Assembly: GCF_003725735.1 (NCBI RefSeq)
Contig: NZ_RJTM01000099.1
Coordinates: 36,732-100,731, forward strand
Length of the DNA stretch: 64,000 nt
Direction of reading: 5' to 3'
Source: Sinomicrobium pectinilyticum
Lineage (GTDB): Bacteria; Bacteroidota; Bacteroidia; Flavobacteriales; Flavobacteriaceae
Position numbers and translations under genes: made by a program. A model generated the notes under the pieces. That model did not search any database. It saw only the letters and a list, made by a program, of their open reading frames with translations, and was not told where the DNA came from. Shown here piece by piece: positions 56,722-64,000 of this stretch (positions are counted from its first letter, which is position 1; each line of letters starts with the position of its first letter).

Positions 56722-57020
56722 TTTCCTGTTCTTTTTCATTCTTTTAAAGATAATCAATAATGTTTCCTTAAAAAAAGATTCACAACGGTTTATCGGAAAT
56801 TTTAACGATCCGAACAGGAAGGATATACTTCATACCCTTTATCCGGCAATCACAGGTTCTGCACAGGTGAAGATTTATTTCCCGCGGCCATAGATATCAG
56901 GCCGTTCGGGAAGTCTTCACCGGATTTTTGAGCCTGAGGTCCCGAACTATTTTATCCCGTACTATCCGAATCGGAGGCGAAAAAGTGTACTGTAATCCTG
57001 GAATCATCTGTAATTTCATT
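56722..57020. other. Short gene-free stretch
   Basis: About 300 bp between the small helical gene and the terminator that follows the two GG-leader peptide genes. A plus-strand frame starting near 56675 overlaps the helical gene and has no family features. Nothing else is seen. Confidence 0.35.
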
Positions 57021-57063
57021 AACAAAATAAAAACCTCTTTCCGGCAACAGAGCGAAAGAGGTT
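57021..57063 (-). terminator. Intrinsic terminator after the GG-leader peptide genes
   Basis: A perfect 10-bp stem, AACCTCTTTC (57032-57041) with GAAAGAGGTT (57054-57063), has a 12-nt loop. On the minus strand it is followed by TTTATTTTG (57023-57031). It lies about 175 bp past the last peptide gene on that strand, so it probably ends their transcript. A short T-rich run on the plus strand is absent, so it acts in one direction. Confidence 0.7.
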
Positions 57064-57238
57064 CTTGTATGAAGGACCTACTTTATCTGGTTAGGACGAG
57101 AGCAAGAAATTTTTATACCGGATACCACTTTTTACGCTATAGCCTCGGCTAAAAGGCAAAAAGCGACATACGGGAGAAAAAGGTCTTGATGCAGTTGTCT
57201 GTCAGAAAAAGTTGGCTTCTCCTATAGGGGATGCTTTT

Positions 57239-57433
57239 TTAGCTGTTGATCCCTCCCAGAAAATCGTTTACAAAATCCTGTACGGCGTTGAGGGCAGCCT
57301 GCATATGCGCAGTAACAATATCTACAATACCGTTAAGTATTTCCAATACAGCACCCAGCTCCAAGCCTCCGTTTACTTCACTGAGCTCTGTTTCGGTCAG
57401 TTCCTTTACTTCATAATGTTCCAGGTTCTTCAT
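57239..57433 (-). CDS. Double-glycine leader peptide 1 (bacteriocin-like)
   Basis: 64 residues. The leader MKNLEHYEVKELTETELSEV-NGG ends in Gly-Gly at residues 22-23, with the hydrophobic and acidic spacing typical of peptides cut by C39-peptidase ABC exporters. The predicted mature part is 41 residues (LELGAVLEILNGIVDIV...FLGGINS), amphipathic, with one His and no Lys or Arg, hence strongly anionic. It shares the leader with peptide 2 at 57607. Class II bacteriocins are usually cationic, so an antimicrobial role is less certain than a signal or two-component toxin role. No exporter gene is in the window. Confidence 0.7.
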   Translation of the reverse strand: MKNLEHYEVKELTETELSEVNGGLELGAVLEILNGIVDIVTAHMQAALNAVQDFVNDFLGGINS

Positions 57434-57504
57434 AATATCAATTCATTAAGGTGTAATTTATTTTTTTTAAAACTCCTCCGGAACCGTGAATAGTTTCGGA
57501 TGGA

Positions 57505-57572
57505 AAAGCCGTATAAAATATACTTTCCCTCTTAAGCTTCTGCTTATGCGGCAATAGATTTCATACGGCTTT
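57505..57572 (-). terminator. Hairpin between the two GG-leader peptide genes
   Basis: A 10-bp stem (AAAGCCGTAT at 57505-57514, ATACGGCTTT at 57563-57572) encloses a 48-nt loop containing a further small palindrome around AAGCTT. On the minus strand the 3' arm ends CGGCTTTTCC, with a short T run. It can act as a partial terminator that makes peptide 2 more abundant than peptide 1, or stabilise the upstream mRNA. Confidence 0.5.
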
Positions 57573-57606
57573 CTATCTTTAAACCTATACAGGTCCCCGG
57601 AAATAA

Positions 57607-57813
57607 CTACAGGTCAACAACGCCGGTTACAAGACCCAGGGTAAGCTCTACGATGCTTCCTACAACAGAAACGATCCCTCCGACTACCCCGGTTACGGTA
57701 CCGAGTACTCCGGTTACCAGGTCAAGAACTCCTCCGATGTCAAGACCTCCGTTAACTTCCTGTAGTTCGTTGGCATTGAGCTCCTGAACTCCGTAATTTT
57801 CCAAACTTTTCAT
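57607..57813 (-). CDS. Double-glycine leader peptide 2 (bacteriocin-like)
   Basis: 68 residues. The leader MKSLENYGVQELNANELQEV-NGG matches peptide 1 at 14 of 23 positions, including the whole EVNGG end. The predicted mature part is 45 residues, extremely rich in Val and Gly (GVLGTVTGVVGGIVSVVG), with three VTG units and the GxxxG motif GTVTG, a helix-packing signature of two-peptide bacteriocins. It carries four acidic and no basic residues. It would insert in or cross a membrane as a helix. The pair layout, common leader and different mature parts suggest a two-peptide system. The cognate exporter and any immunity gene are not identified. Confidence 0.7.
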   Translation of the reverse strand: MKSLENYGVQELNANELQEVNGGLDIGGVLDLVTGVLGTVTGVVGGIVSVVGSIVELTLGLVTGVVDL

Positions 57814-57993
57814 AATACATTAAGATTAAGTTAAACAAAAGATTTAAGGTTTGTAATACCGGCTGAAACAGCCGGAAACACCAATTGGTTTTGCTAATTT
57901 AAGAACACTCACTGTATAAACCTTGCAGTTTAAGGTTTTTATAGCTAAAAAAGAAATCTAAAACCTCTTTAAATGAAAGAATTCACCTCAAAA

Positions 57994-58425
57994 TTACTCA
58001 TCCTCCGGGTTCTCTACAACAATTTTTTTTTTTAACAGCGGATAATCGCCATACAGATTCACTACCGTAGTGCCAAACGGAAACGTATTTTTATATACAC
58101 TGTTCATTTTCGGCTGGTTGGCCCTGATCAGGGCGGCGGCCACTCTTTCCCTGTCTTCTTTGGGTACAGGCGTACAGCTAAAACAAAGTTGTTCTCCCGG
58201 TTTTAGTTCCTTTTTCCATACATACCATTTTTCATGGATACGTACCCTCTCGTTAATGTTATCGGCTTTTCCTATGTAAATAAGATCATTCATGGATACT
58301 TTTCCGAGGTCACGGTCGTGGTAGAAGCTTTGTACCACAAAAATACCGGAATATGCAGGCAGTCCTTTACTGTCCCGTTCCCTCCAGTAGCCTTTAAATT
58401 CCTGCTCGAACAGTTTTTTTTCCAT
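57994..58425 (-). CDS. GIY-YIG domain protein
   Basis: 143 residues from the ATG at 58425 (MEKKLFEQEFKGYW); an in-frame ATG at 58500 adds 25 residues. GIY-YIG elements are visible in order: GIFVVQSF in the GIY position (about 28), LIYIGKADNINERVRIHEK with the YIG block and Arg/His (about 49-67), and ERVAAALIRANQPKMNS carrying the Glu and Asn region (about 92-108). The first motif is GIF instead of GIY. GIY-YIG nucleases cut DNA, but standalone small members are poorly understood. It lies 180 bp before the GG-leader peptides on the same strand and after the two-component system; a link is not shown. Confidence 0.7.
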   Translation of the reverse strand: MEKKLFEQEFKGYWRERDSKGLPAYSGIFVVQSFYHDRDLGKVSMNDLIYIGKADNINERVRIHEKWYVWKKELKPGEQLCFSCTPVPKEDRERVAAALIRANQPKMNSVYKNTFPFGTTVVNLYGDYPLLKKKIVVENPEDE

Positions 58426-58664
58426 AGTTTCAGGTTTTTGGATTTTATCCCCAAACCTAAATCCATTACAGGACATTTCCTTACGGATTTCCATAAGCAA
58501 TACTAAAAGCTGCCTCCAAAATGATTACGTTTGATTTGTTATCTTATCCGGAAAAAACGAAACACCCCCATGTTTCCCAAGCGGAATATTTTCCGGTCCC
58601 GGACCCAACAAAAAAACACTCATTTTTAAAGACAGCTTGCAACTGCTTTTTGAATTAGCAAAAC

Positions 58665-59330
58665 CTATAACAACCTAAGATCTTTCAGAATAGTGATAAG
58701 GTGAACCGTAGTATTGGCATTAAAATCTTCTTTGAGTTCTTTCAATCGTTTCTCTATGGAACTCTTACTGCTAGGCACTATACCTTCTTCCTTAAAACGT
58801 CTTTCTATCTGTTCTTGTGTATACCCATTGGCAAGATGGGTCAGAAGCATCACTTCATATTCCCGGAGTGTGAGAAAATTTCTCCCTTTCAACGCTGCTT
58901 CCACCATGGGGGAAAGGTAAGTTTTACCCTTGTATACCTCCCGGATAGCCTTTTCCAGGTCGGCCAGTCCGTTTCTCCCCTTACAGGCATAACCTTGTAC
59001 CTGTCCGCTGTTCCACAATCTCCTCACTGTCTGCGGGTGATCTTCGATAGAATATACAATTATCTTCAAGCCCGGGAATTCACCGGCAAGAACTGCGATC
59101 AACTCCTGTCCCGAAGTGATATGCTGCGTGCGGTGATCGGGCTTAAAAGAAAGATCACAGATTACCAACTCAAAAGGAGCTTTATCCAGTACGGCCTTTC
59201 TTGCCTTCAGGAGTGCATCGTCACAATATGTGGCATGGCTTGCCTCCGGTATACCCAGATTTCGGAGTACGGAGGATAAACCCTGGTTAATGCTTTCTAT
59301 ATCTTCGGCAACTAATATTTTCTTGAACAT
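58665..59330 (-). CDS. Two-component response regulator
   Basis: 221 residues from the ATG at 59330 (MFKKILVAEDIESIN), which is the start of the receiver fold; a longer frame from 59390 would overlap the kinase gene. The receiver domain (about 1-125) has acidic residues in AEDIE, the acceptor Asp in VICDLSFKP (about 59) and Lys in YACKGRNG. The C-terminal HTH (about 150-221) resembles LuxR/NarL (LTLREYEVMLLTHLANGYTQ) but has a long insertion (KEEGIVPSSKSSIEKRLKELK). The start lies 13 bp after the stop of the TPR kinase gene, so it is its partner. It is a candidate regulator of the nearby peptide genes. Confidence 0.85.
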   Translation of the reverse strand: MFKKILVAEDIESINQGLSSVLRNLGIPEASHATYCDDALLKARKAVLDKAPFELVICDLSFKPDHRTQHITSGQELIAVLAGEFPGLKIIVYSIEDHPQTVRRLWNSGQVQGYACKGRNGLADLEKAIREVYKGKTYLSPMVEAALKGRNFLTLREYEVMLLTHLANGYTQEQIERRFKEEGIVPSSKSSIEKRLKELKEDFNANTTVHLITILKDLRLL

Positions 59331-59343
59331 AGCATGTAAAAGA

Positions 59344-61275
59344 TTAGTACGGTAACTGAATTTCGGCCCGGAAGCCCTTTTCGGTTTCAAAGGTAATGCA
59401 TCCTTTTACGAATAAAATACGGTTTTCCGTATTCCGAAGCCCGTTTCCGTATTTTAACACATCGGCAGGTGCCCCTACACCATTGTCAGAATAGGTGATT
59501 TTCAGCATTTTATAACTATCAGAGAAGGTTATTCCCACTAATGTAGCATTACTGTGTTTTTTCATATTGGTCATTAATTCCTGCAATACCCGGTATAAAA
59601 CGATCTTCTTTTCCCGGGCGATTTGATGCCATGAAATGGTTTCGAGCCCAAGGATAACAATCTTTGTATTTCCCGGAGGATAGCTCCCCAGCATGGAGGC
59701 CAGTTCTTCGGGAAAGACAGCCCCGGTGTCTATACCGATACTTTCCCTCGATATATTCCTCGTTAGCATATATATTCGTTCCAATCTGTCGAGTATACCT
59801 TTATTGGCCACATTTTCCTCTAACTGTGTCATTACATTATAAATGCCGTTGGCAAGTTCGTCGTGTACTCTTTTGGACAGCCGGGTTTCGGTATTGTAAA
59901 TAGCTTCTTGTTTTTCCCGGGCGACTCTTGCCTGGCCTTTTGTTTTTTGCAGCGAATTCCACAGGTACCAGATTATGGCCACTCCGATAACTATCGTAAG
60001 TAATATGAAGTTTTCCGTCCTCTCCTTCTGCAATAGTATTTCCGCCTTCTCCTTTTCGGATTTATACTTCAGCTTTTGCTGTTCTGCCCGGGTATAATCG
60101 TATTTTATTTTAGTAAAGGCATTTTTAGCCCGCAGTTTTGCCGTTTCCAGGCTGTCATTGAGCAGCACATATTTGGAAGCATATGATTGGGCATCCCCTT
60201 CTTCGGTGAGATAAATAAGTTTTTTTAAGGCATCCAACTGGTCTTCCGGATTGTTATACATTCTGGTAACATCCAGGTACTTTTTGGCATACAGCAATGC
60301 TTTCGGACGGTCTGAAAAGCCAAAATATTCCGAAAGATGGGAATAACTGGCCTGTAATCCTTCCACATCTTTCACCTCCAATCGTATACGTAACGCCGTA
60401 TCTAATTCGTCAAGTACATTCGATGAAGGCTCTTTTAACCATCTGGCATATGCCAGGTTATCCGTAATCCGCGCCTTCGTTTTCGGATGCAGGCCCGTTG
60501 TATCCACAGAAGCCCACAATGCTATGGCAGACTCCAGATTTCCCTTGTCCCTCTCCAGGAGTGCAATATTATTTAAAACCGAAATACTGTCGGCAGCAGA
60601 AGAAACATATTGCAAACTGCTGTCGTATTCCCGGATGGCATTTTCATATAACTTCTGTTTTCTGTAACTGATGGCAATGCAATTATAAGCACTGGCCACA
60701 TATTGCCTGTTTTCGAGAGGGTCCAGATACACAAGGCTTTCGGTTGCACTTTCCTGGCTCCCCGAATAATCCCCCAACCGTTCCTGTGATATGGCCATTT
60801 CCAACAACCGCATTCCCACCTGGGAACTTTCGCCCAGGGCCTGATAATACTTTTTGGATTCTATGGCATTTTTGAAACTCTCTTCCGGGTTGTTCAGGTA
60901 GGCAAAAATTCTGCTTTTTCTGTAATATCCCCTGGCCAGGTATAAAGTATCTTTACCACGGCCGGCATATTCGATAAGTTCATCCGCATAATACCGCGAA
61001 CTATCATACTGCTTTATACTGTTGTGCAGGTATATTTTACGGTATAATCCTTTGGCCAGCATAGAATCTTTGCCCGGTCTGCTATACACCAGAGACCTGT
61101 TTATATAAAAAAGTTTTTTATTGACCGGTATACTGCTTTCTCTTGAAAGTTCGTAGAAATACACTGAAGAATCTATCTCGGCCTCCGGGATTATTGCCGG
61201 GGGGCTGGTCGATATGTCACATCCGGAATTACACAATAATATGGTAATAAACGGAACTAGAAGAAAAACTCTCAT
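59344..61275 (-). CDS. TPR-containing sensor histidine kinase (HisKA_3/HATPase type)
   Basis: 643 residues from the ATG at 61275 (MRVFLLVPF). A signal or lipoprotein-like N-terminus (ILLCNSGC) is followed by about eight TPR-like repeats (about 40-395) that would face the periplasm. A membrane helix (NFILLTIVIGVAIIWYLW, about 425-445) and a coiled linker lead to the dimerisation block RVHDELANGIYNVM with the phospho-accepting His. A HATPase domain follows (YSDNGVGAPADVLKYGNGL, about 605-625). TPR plus HisKA_3 kinases are common in Bacteroidota and pair with NarL-type regulators, here the next gene. The signal is unknown; TPRs suggest a protein or peptide. Confidence 0.88.
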   Translation of the reverse strand: MRVFLLVPFITILLCNSGCDISTSPPAIIPEAEIDSSVYFYELSRESSIPVNKKLFYINRSLVYSRPGKDSMLAKGLYRKIYLHNSIKQYDSSRYYADELIEYAGRGKDTLYLARGYYRKSRIFAYLNNPEESFKNAIESKKYYQALGESSQVGMRLLEMAISQERLGDYSGSQESATESLVYLDPLENRQYVASAYNCIAISYRKQKLYENAIREYDSSLQYVSSAADSISVLNNIALLERDKGNLESAIALWASVDTTGLHPKTKARITDNLAYARWLKEPSSNVLDELDTALRIRLEVKDVEGLQASYSHLSEYFGFSDRPKALLYAKKYLDVTRMYNNPEDQLDALKKLIYLTEEGDAQSYASKYVLLNDSLETAKLRAKNAFTKIKYDYTRAEQQKLKYKSEKEKAEILLQKERTENFILLTIVIGVAIIWYLWNSLQKTKGQARVAREKQEAIYNTETRLSKRVHDELANGIYNVMTQLEENVANKGILDRLERIYMLTRNISRESIGIDTGAVFPEELASMLGSYPPGNTKIVILGLETISWHQIAREKKIVLYRVLQELMTNMKKHSNATLVGITFSDSYKMLKITYSDNGVGAPADVLKYGNGLRNTENRILFVKGCITFETEKGFRAEIQLPY

Positions 61276-61300
61276 GGGGTTGTTTTGGTCTGCCCCCAAA

Positions 61301-61335
61301 TTAACAAAAAATAAAAAGCCGCAAACAATTTGCGG
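61301..61335 (-). terminator. Strong intrinsic terminator after the small lipoprotein gene
   Basis: An 8-bp stem GCCGCAAA (61317-61324) with TTTGCGGC (61328-61335) and loop CAA is followed on the minus strand by TTTTTATTTTTTG (61304-61316). It separates the small lipoprotein gene from the kinase/regulator pair, which must then have its own promoter. Confidence 0.8.
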
Positions 61336-61351
61336 CCTTTATTGCAGTTTT

Positions 61352-61513
61352 TTAATCACCTTCAGATTCGGGGGGTACTATATGTTCATCTTCACCTCCC
61401 GAACCCTGTGTGTCATACAGGGCCTCGTTATCTGCCGTATCATTATAGGTACATGAAATCAGTGATAAATTGCTGATAATGAGAATTACAATAATAAAGA
61501 GTAATTTTTTCAT
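61352..61513 (-). CDS. Small lipoprotein
   Basis: 53 residues from the ATG at 61513 (MKKLLFIIVILIISNLSLISC); a longer frame from 61540 adds nine residues before a clear signal peptide. The lipobox is LISC (Cys about 21). The mature part of about 32 residues is short and strongly acidic (TYNDTADNEALYDTQGSGGEDEHIVPPESEGD region). No family is recognised. It is encoded just upstream of the TPR kinase but is separated from it by a strong terminator. It could be a surface or periplasmic peptide sensed by or modulating the kinase, which is speculation. Confidence 0.65.
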   Translation of the reverse strand: MKKLLFIIVILIISNLSLISCTYNDTADNEALYDTQGSGGEDEHIVPPESEGD

Positions 61514-61550
61514 AACTGGACAAAATTTTGGGTTAAACAAAGGGGGATTG

Positions 61551-61568
61551 CCCGGGCGAGAGCCCGGG
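61551..61568. repeat. GC-rich hairpin CCCGGGC-GAGA-GCCCGGG
   Basis: A perfect 7-bp GC stem (61551-61557 and 61562-61568) has a GAGA loop on the plus strand, a GNRA tetraloop. It lies 38 bp upstream of the small lipoprotein gene, with no T tract on either side. It may be part of that gene's leader RNA, or an operator. Confidence 0.45.
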
Positions 61569-61899
61569 ATTCGGGAGATAACTAACCAACCGGCCCTGCA
61601 GTGACCGATAGAGAAAGTACTCCTTTCGTTTCAGGGAAGTGGAATCCTTAATGCAGCAGCCAGAGACCACTTCCCCGGGCTATAGCCGGCTGCATTATGG
61701 ATTTCCGTAAAGACAGACCCTTTTCTTTTGTTATGTTAGCTACGCCTAAAGAGAAAAAGACCATTACACTTGCGAAGTAAAAACAACAACTGTAAAAGAT
61801 TCCGGACAAAGTCCTGACATCTTTTTGACAATAAGGGGACACACCCGGTACACTGAAATAATCTGAAAATAAAGTCATTACACCTTAAATACATCAGGC
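61569..61899. other. Gene-free stretch before the frameshifted membrane gene
   Basis: 331 bp between the GC hairpin and the ATG at 61900. A minus-strand frame at 61648-61878 has no recognisable features. The stretch probably holds the promoters of the divergent genes on either side. Nothing else is seen. Confidence 0.35.
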
Positions 61900-62605
61900 A
61901 TGGAAAATTGGATTCAAAACCTCATGGAGTCTGTATTCGACAAAGTGGATAAAAAATGCGTTGAAGTATCCGTCAGCGGGAAGTCCAGGTATCTCGCATT
62001 AAAAATGGAGGAAGACTACGGATTTTTGTTAAGTGAAAGGAATATCACCAGGTATTACAAAGGGTATATCAGCAGAGAAGTAAAAAAAATCAAACCTAAT
62101 AAGGCAACACTTGATGCCCTTGCGAAGTATTTGGAGTATAATAATTTTGAAGATTTTGTACAACAAAATGAAAGCAGGGAAGACGAAGTATTACGCAAGT
62201 TATCCGGGCGGATCAGAAAATTACACCGCAATATTGTGGTTAGCCTTATCATTAATATTGTCCTTATTGGCGGGCTCCTGTTTTTCATATCCACGTATTA
62301 CAGGAAAAACTGTATGATCTGGATAAATGATCATTATGAAAAGATAAGGTGTTCCGGCCTGGAACTGGAAACGGGCTTAAATGAAGATGTACTGGAAAAA
62401 TTTAAAAAAAATACAAATAACCGATAGCACTACCTTTTTTCACGAAGGAAAGGCTGTATTGTGGTATACGGTCTACAAAGGCAGGACAGAATTCTTTACA
62501 TTTCCATGGATACACCCTGTCAGCAAGGACGCCTTATCTCCCGTAACGGCAAAAATGATGGAAAATTATGCTGTAAAAAAACAGGATTCTACAAGGAAAA
62601 AATAA
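61900..62605 (+). pseudogene. Membrane protein of a Bacteroidota HTH-TM family, split by a frameshift
   Basis: The first frame (61900-62427, 175 residues) has an N-terminal HTH-like domain (about 25-90, ISREVKKIKPNKATLDALAKYLEY), a membrane helix (NIVVSLIINIVLIGGLLFFI, about 110-130) and the start of a periplasmic domain (CMIWINDHYEKIRCSG). It then stops at LEKFKKNTNNR. The missing end continues one frame over to 62605 (IQITDSTTFFHEGKAVLWY...KDALSPVTAKMM). The switch falls in a run of eight A (62404-62411), and removing one A joins both parts as EKFKKIQITDS. It may be a sequencing error, a real pseudogene, or slippage-controlled expression. Function is unknown. Confidence 0.7.
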
Positions 62606-62651
62606 TGCCGCCCATGGTACTCCCGGTGGGTTGAGCCTGAACTATGATTTA

Positions 62652-62729
62652 TAGAATTCATTCTACCCGGAATTAGAATTAGTTCTACACGCCCGCAAAA
62701 GGCATAAACACGAAAATATCCTAATTTCA
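62652..62729 (+). promoter_or_regulatory. Double TAGAA-N4-TTCTA operator and promoter of the 61-residue membrane gene
   Basis: Palindromes TAGAATTCATTCTA (62652-62665) and TAGAATTAGTTCTA (62674-62687) start 22 bp apart. Exactly 34 nt after the second comes TAATTTCA (62722-62729), a -7-like element, 54 bp before the ATG at 62783. The spacing equals that upstream of the gliding operon and is within 1 nt of that upstream of the TM2 gene. Confidence 0.6.
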
Positions 62730-62782
62730 CCCCGCTCTTAAACCCGGAAAAGTATCATGAAAACCTATTATGCATTCAGTCG

Positions 62783-62968
62783 ATGAGAAAAACATTAACT
62801 CTTGCAGGAGTTATAATCTCCGTCTACTCCATGACCACTATTCTGGCCTATTTTTTAGAGTATCGCACCATAGCAGGTAACGAAGCGGGTTATGTTTGGG
62901 GAAATTTTATTTTGTTGCTCATAGGCTTCGTACTCTTGCTTTACGCCAGGGGAATAGCAAAAAAATAA
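62783..62968 (+). CDS. Small two-helix membrane protein
   Basis: 61 residues. Helix one (LTLAGVIISVYSMTTILAYF, about 4-24), a short polar loop (EYRTIAGNEAGYV) and helix two (FILLLIGFVLLLYA, about 42-56), ending in RGIAKK. No family is recognised. It resembles many small inner-membrane proteins that modulate larger complexes. Its promoter carries the tandem palindromes shared with the gliding operon and the TM2 gene, which is the main clue that it is a real, regulated gene. The ParA gene starts 189 bp downstream. Confidence 0.65.
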   Translation: MRKTLTLAGVIISVYSMTTILAYFLEYRTIAGNEAGYVWGNFILLLIGFVLLLYARGIAKK

Positions 62969-63157
62969 GCTAAAACCATGTGGCGCACAGGCATACCAAT
63001 ATTGCAAACAACCAACCGTTGATTCCTGATATCCCGGAGCTGGTTTTTCGGGAAATTTGACCACCCTGTAACCATCTGTTCAATGTACAGGGAATAGCTT
63101 CGGGATATTCCGGAATCAAAGGGAACATCCCTGTACGGTTAATACATAATTTGTCAT

Positions 63158-63922
63158 ATGGGCAAGATAATAGCAATTGCAAATCAAAAAGGAGGAGTGG
63201 GGAAAACGACCACATCCGTAAACCTTGCGGCCTCCCTGGGGGTCCTGGAAAAGAAAGTACTGCTTATAGATGCCGATCCCCAGGCCAATGCCACATCCGG
63301 CCTCGGTATTTCCGCAGACGATGTGGAAACAGGTACCTACCAGCTACTAGAACACTCCGTAAAGGCCAAAGACGCCGTGATAAAAACAACATCTCCGAAT
63401 CTGGACCTGATTCCGGCGCATATAGATCTCGTAGCCATAGAAATTGAACTTGTAGACAAGGAAAAAAGAGAATACATGTTCAGGGAAGCTCTGCTGGGTA
63501 TGGAAGACCAGTACGATTATATTCTCATCGACTGTGCTCCGTCACTCGGATTGCTTACACTCAATGCACTTATTGCCGCACATTCGGTTATTATACCCAT
63601 TCAATGCGAATATTTTGCCCTGGAAGGACTTGGAAAATTATTGAGCACCATTAAAAGTGTACAGAAAATACACAATCCGCAACTGGATATAGAAGGCATG
63701 TTGTTTACTATGTACGATTCCCGGTTACGCCTGTCTAACCAAGTAGTAGAGGAAGTCAGACAACACTTCAGCGAAATGATATTCGACACCATCGTACAAC
63801 GAAACATACGCTTGAGCGAAGCCCCGAGTTATGGCGAAAGTATTATTAATTATGACGCTTCAAGTAAAGGTGCCGTAAGCTATCTCAACCTGGCCCACGA
63901 AATTATCAGTAAAGACAAGTAA
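63158..63922 (+). CDS. parA: ParA/Soj family chromosome-partitioning ATPase
   Basis: 254 residues. The deviant Walker A motif is NQKGGVGKTTTSVNLAASLG (about 9-28). IDADPQANATSGLG (about 38-51) is the A' region, and LIDCAPSLGLLTLNAL (about 123-138) is Walker B with the following helix. Length and motifs are those of chromosomal Soj/ParA proteins, which move the ParB-bound origin region. parB is normally next and would lie just past the window edge. The start ATG at 63158 directly precedes the fold's first strand (GKIIAIANQKGG). Confidence 0.93.
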   Translation: MGKIIAIANQKGGVGKTTTSVNLAASLGVLEKKVLLIDADPQANATSGLGISADDVETGTYQLLEHSVKAKDAVIKTTSPNLDLIPAHIDLVAIEIELVDKEKREYMFREALLGMEDQYDYILIDCAPSLGLLTLNALIAAHSVIIPIQCEYFALEGLGKLLSTIKSVQKIHNPQLDIEGMLFTMYDSRLRLSNQVVEEVRQHFSEMIFDTIVQRNIRLSEAPSYGESIINYDASSKGAVSYLNLAHEIISKDK

Positions 63923-63958
63923 TACGCCCGAAGAAAAACAGAGGGTGTAAACTGAACT

Positions 63959-63998
63959 CTGTCTGAATAGATTTTAATTATTAATTTTATTCAGACAG
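63959..63998. repeat. Inverted repeat after parA
   Basis: A perfect 10-bp inverted repeat, CTGTCTGAAT (63959-63968) and ATTCAGACAG (63989-63998), has a 20-nt AT-rich loop. It lies 37 bp past the parA stop at the window edge. It could be a terminator or a binding site; it does not match the common parS sequence TGTTTCACGTGAAACA. Confidence 0.45.
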
Positions 63999-64000
63999 TA

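Noticed and set aside
61648..61878. Minus-strand 76-codon frame
   Set aside because: Mixed Cys/Phe-rich sequence without a coherent membrane or domain pattern, and no support from context.
63959..63998. parS centromere site next to parA
   Set aside because: The inverted repeat has a 20-nt loop and does not resemble the conserved parS palindrome.

Overview
The window looks like a chromosomal segment of a gliding marine- or plant-associated Bacteroidota, most likely a member of the Flavobacteriaceae. Supporting marks are a SusC/SusD polysaccharide-utilisation locus (PUL) with a hybrid two-component regulator, a giant SprB-type gliding adhesin with PorP/SprF partners and type IX secretion (T9SS) type B C-termini, an ECF sigma factor, FecR-like stubs, a TM2 protein and lipoprotein signals typical of the phylum. 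I cannot name the genus. No tRNA, rRNA, CRISPR array or intact insertion sequence was found.

Layout. 1-6320 (+): the end of a siderophore-type TonB receptor, two ABC-2 permeases and a second TonB receptor; no ATPase gene lies in view. 6472-27912 (-): a PUL transcribed from an HTCS regulator and susC towards susD, a surface glycan-binding lipoprotein, GH2, GH97, GH12, CE12 and another GH2. Two decayed gene tails lie between CE12 and GH12. The mix of GH12, GH2, GH97 and CE12 suggests an acetylated, galactose-decorated beta-glucan or hemicellulose, but the substrate is unresolved. 28129-29217 (-): an SRPBCC-DinB fusion.

29958-48016 (-): a five-gene surface-adhesin and gliding operon with the order of the known sprC-sprD-sprB-sprF cluster, ending with a coiled-coil periplasmic protein. 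It is bracketed by two related short structured RNA elements, one in its leader and one just past its end. 48017-50659: TM2 gene, a degenerate S24-type repressor and a FecR stub. 50660-56721: an AT-rich, gene-poor accessory stretch carrying regulators (DUF7793/STAS-like, HAMP-PAS-AraC, ECF sigma, CI-like coiled-coil protein), a GNAT acetyltransferase and decayed DNA. 56722-61513 (-): two double-glycine leader peptides, a GIY-YIG protein, a TPR histidine kinase with its response regulator and a small lipoprotein. 61900-63922 (+): a frameshifted membrane protein, a small membrane protein and a ParA ATPase.

The most interesting signal is regulatory. Tandem palindromes of form TAGAA-N4-TTCTA, 22-23 bp apart, lie upstream of three transcription units: the gliding operon, the TM2 gene and the 61-residue membrane protein. 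In each case the nearest palindrome is 33-34 nt from a Bacteroidota-type -7 element. This predicts an activator-controlled cell-surface regulon. The second is a pair of strongly anionic, bacteriocin-like peptides with a shared 23-residue GG leader, next to a two-component system.
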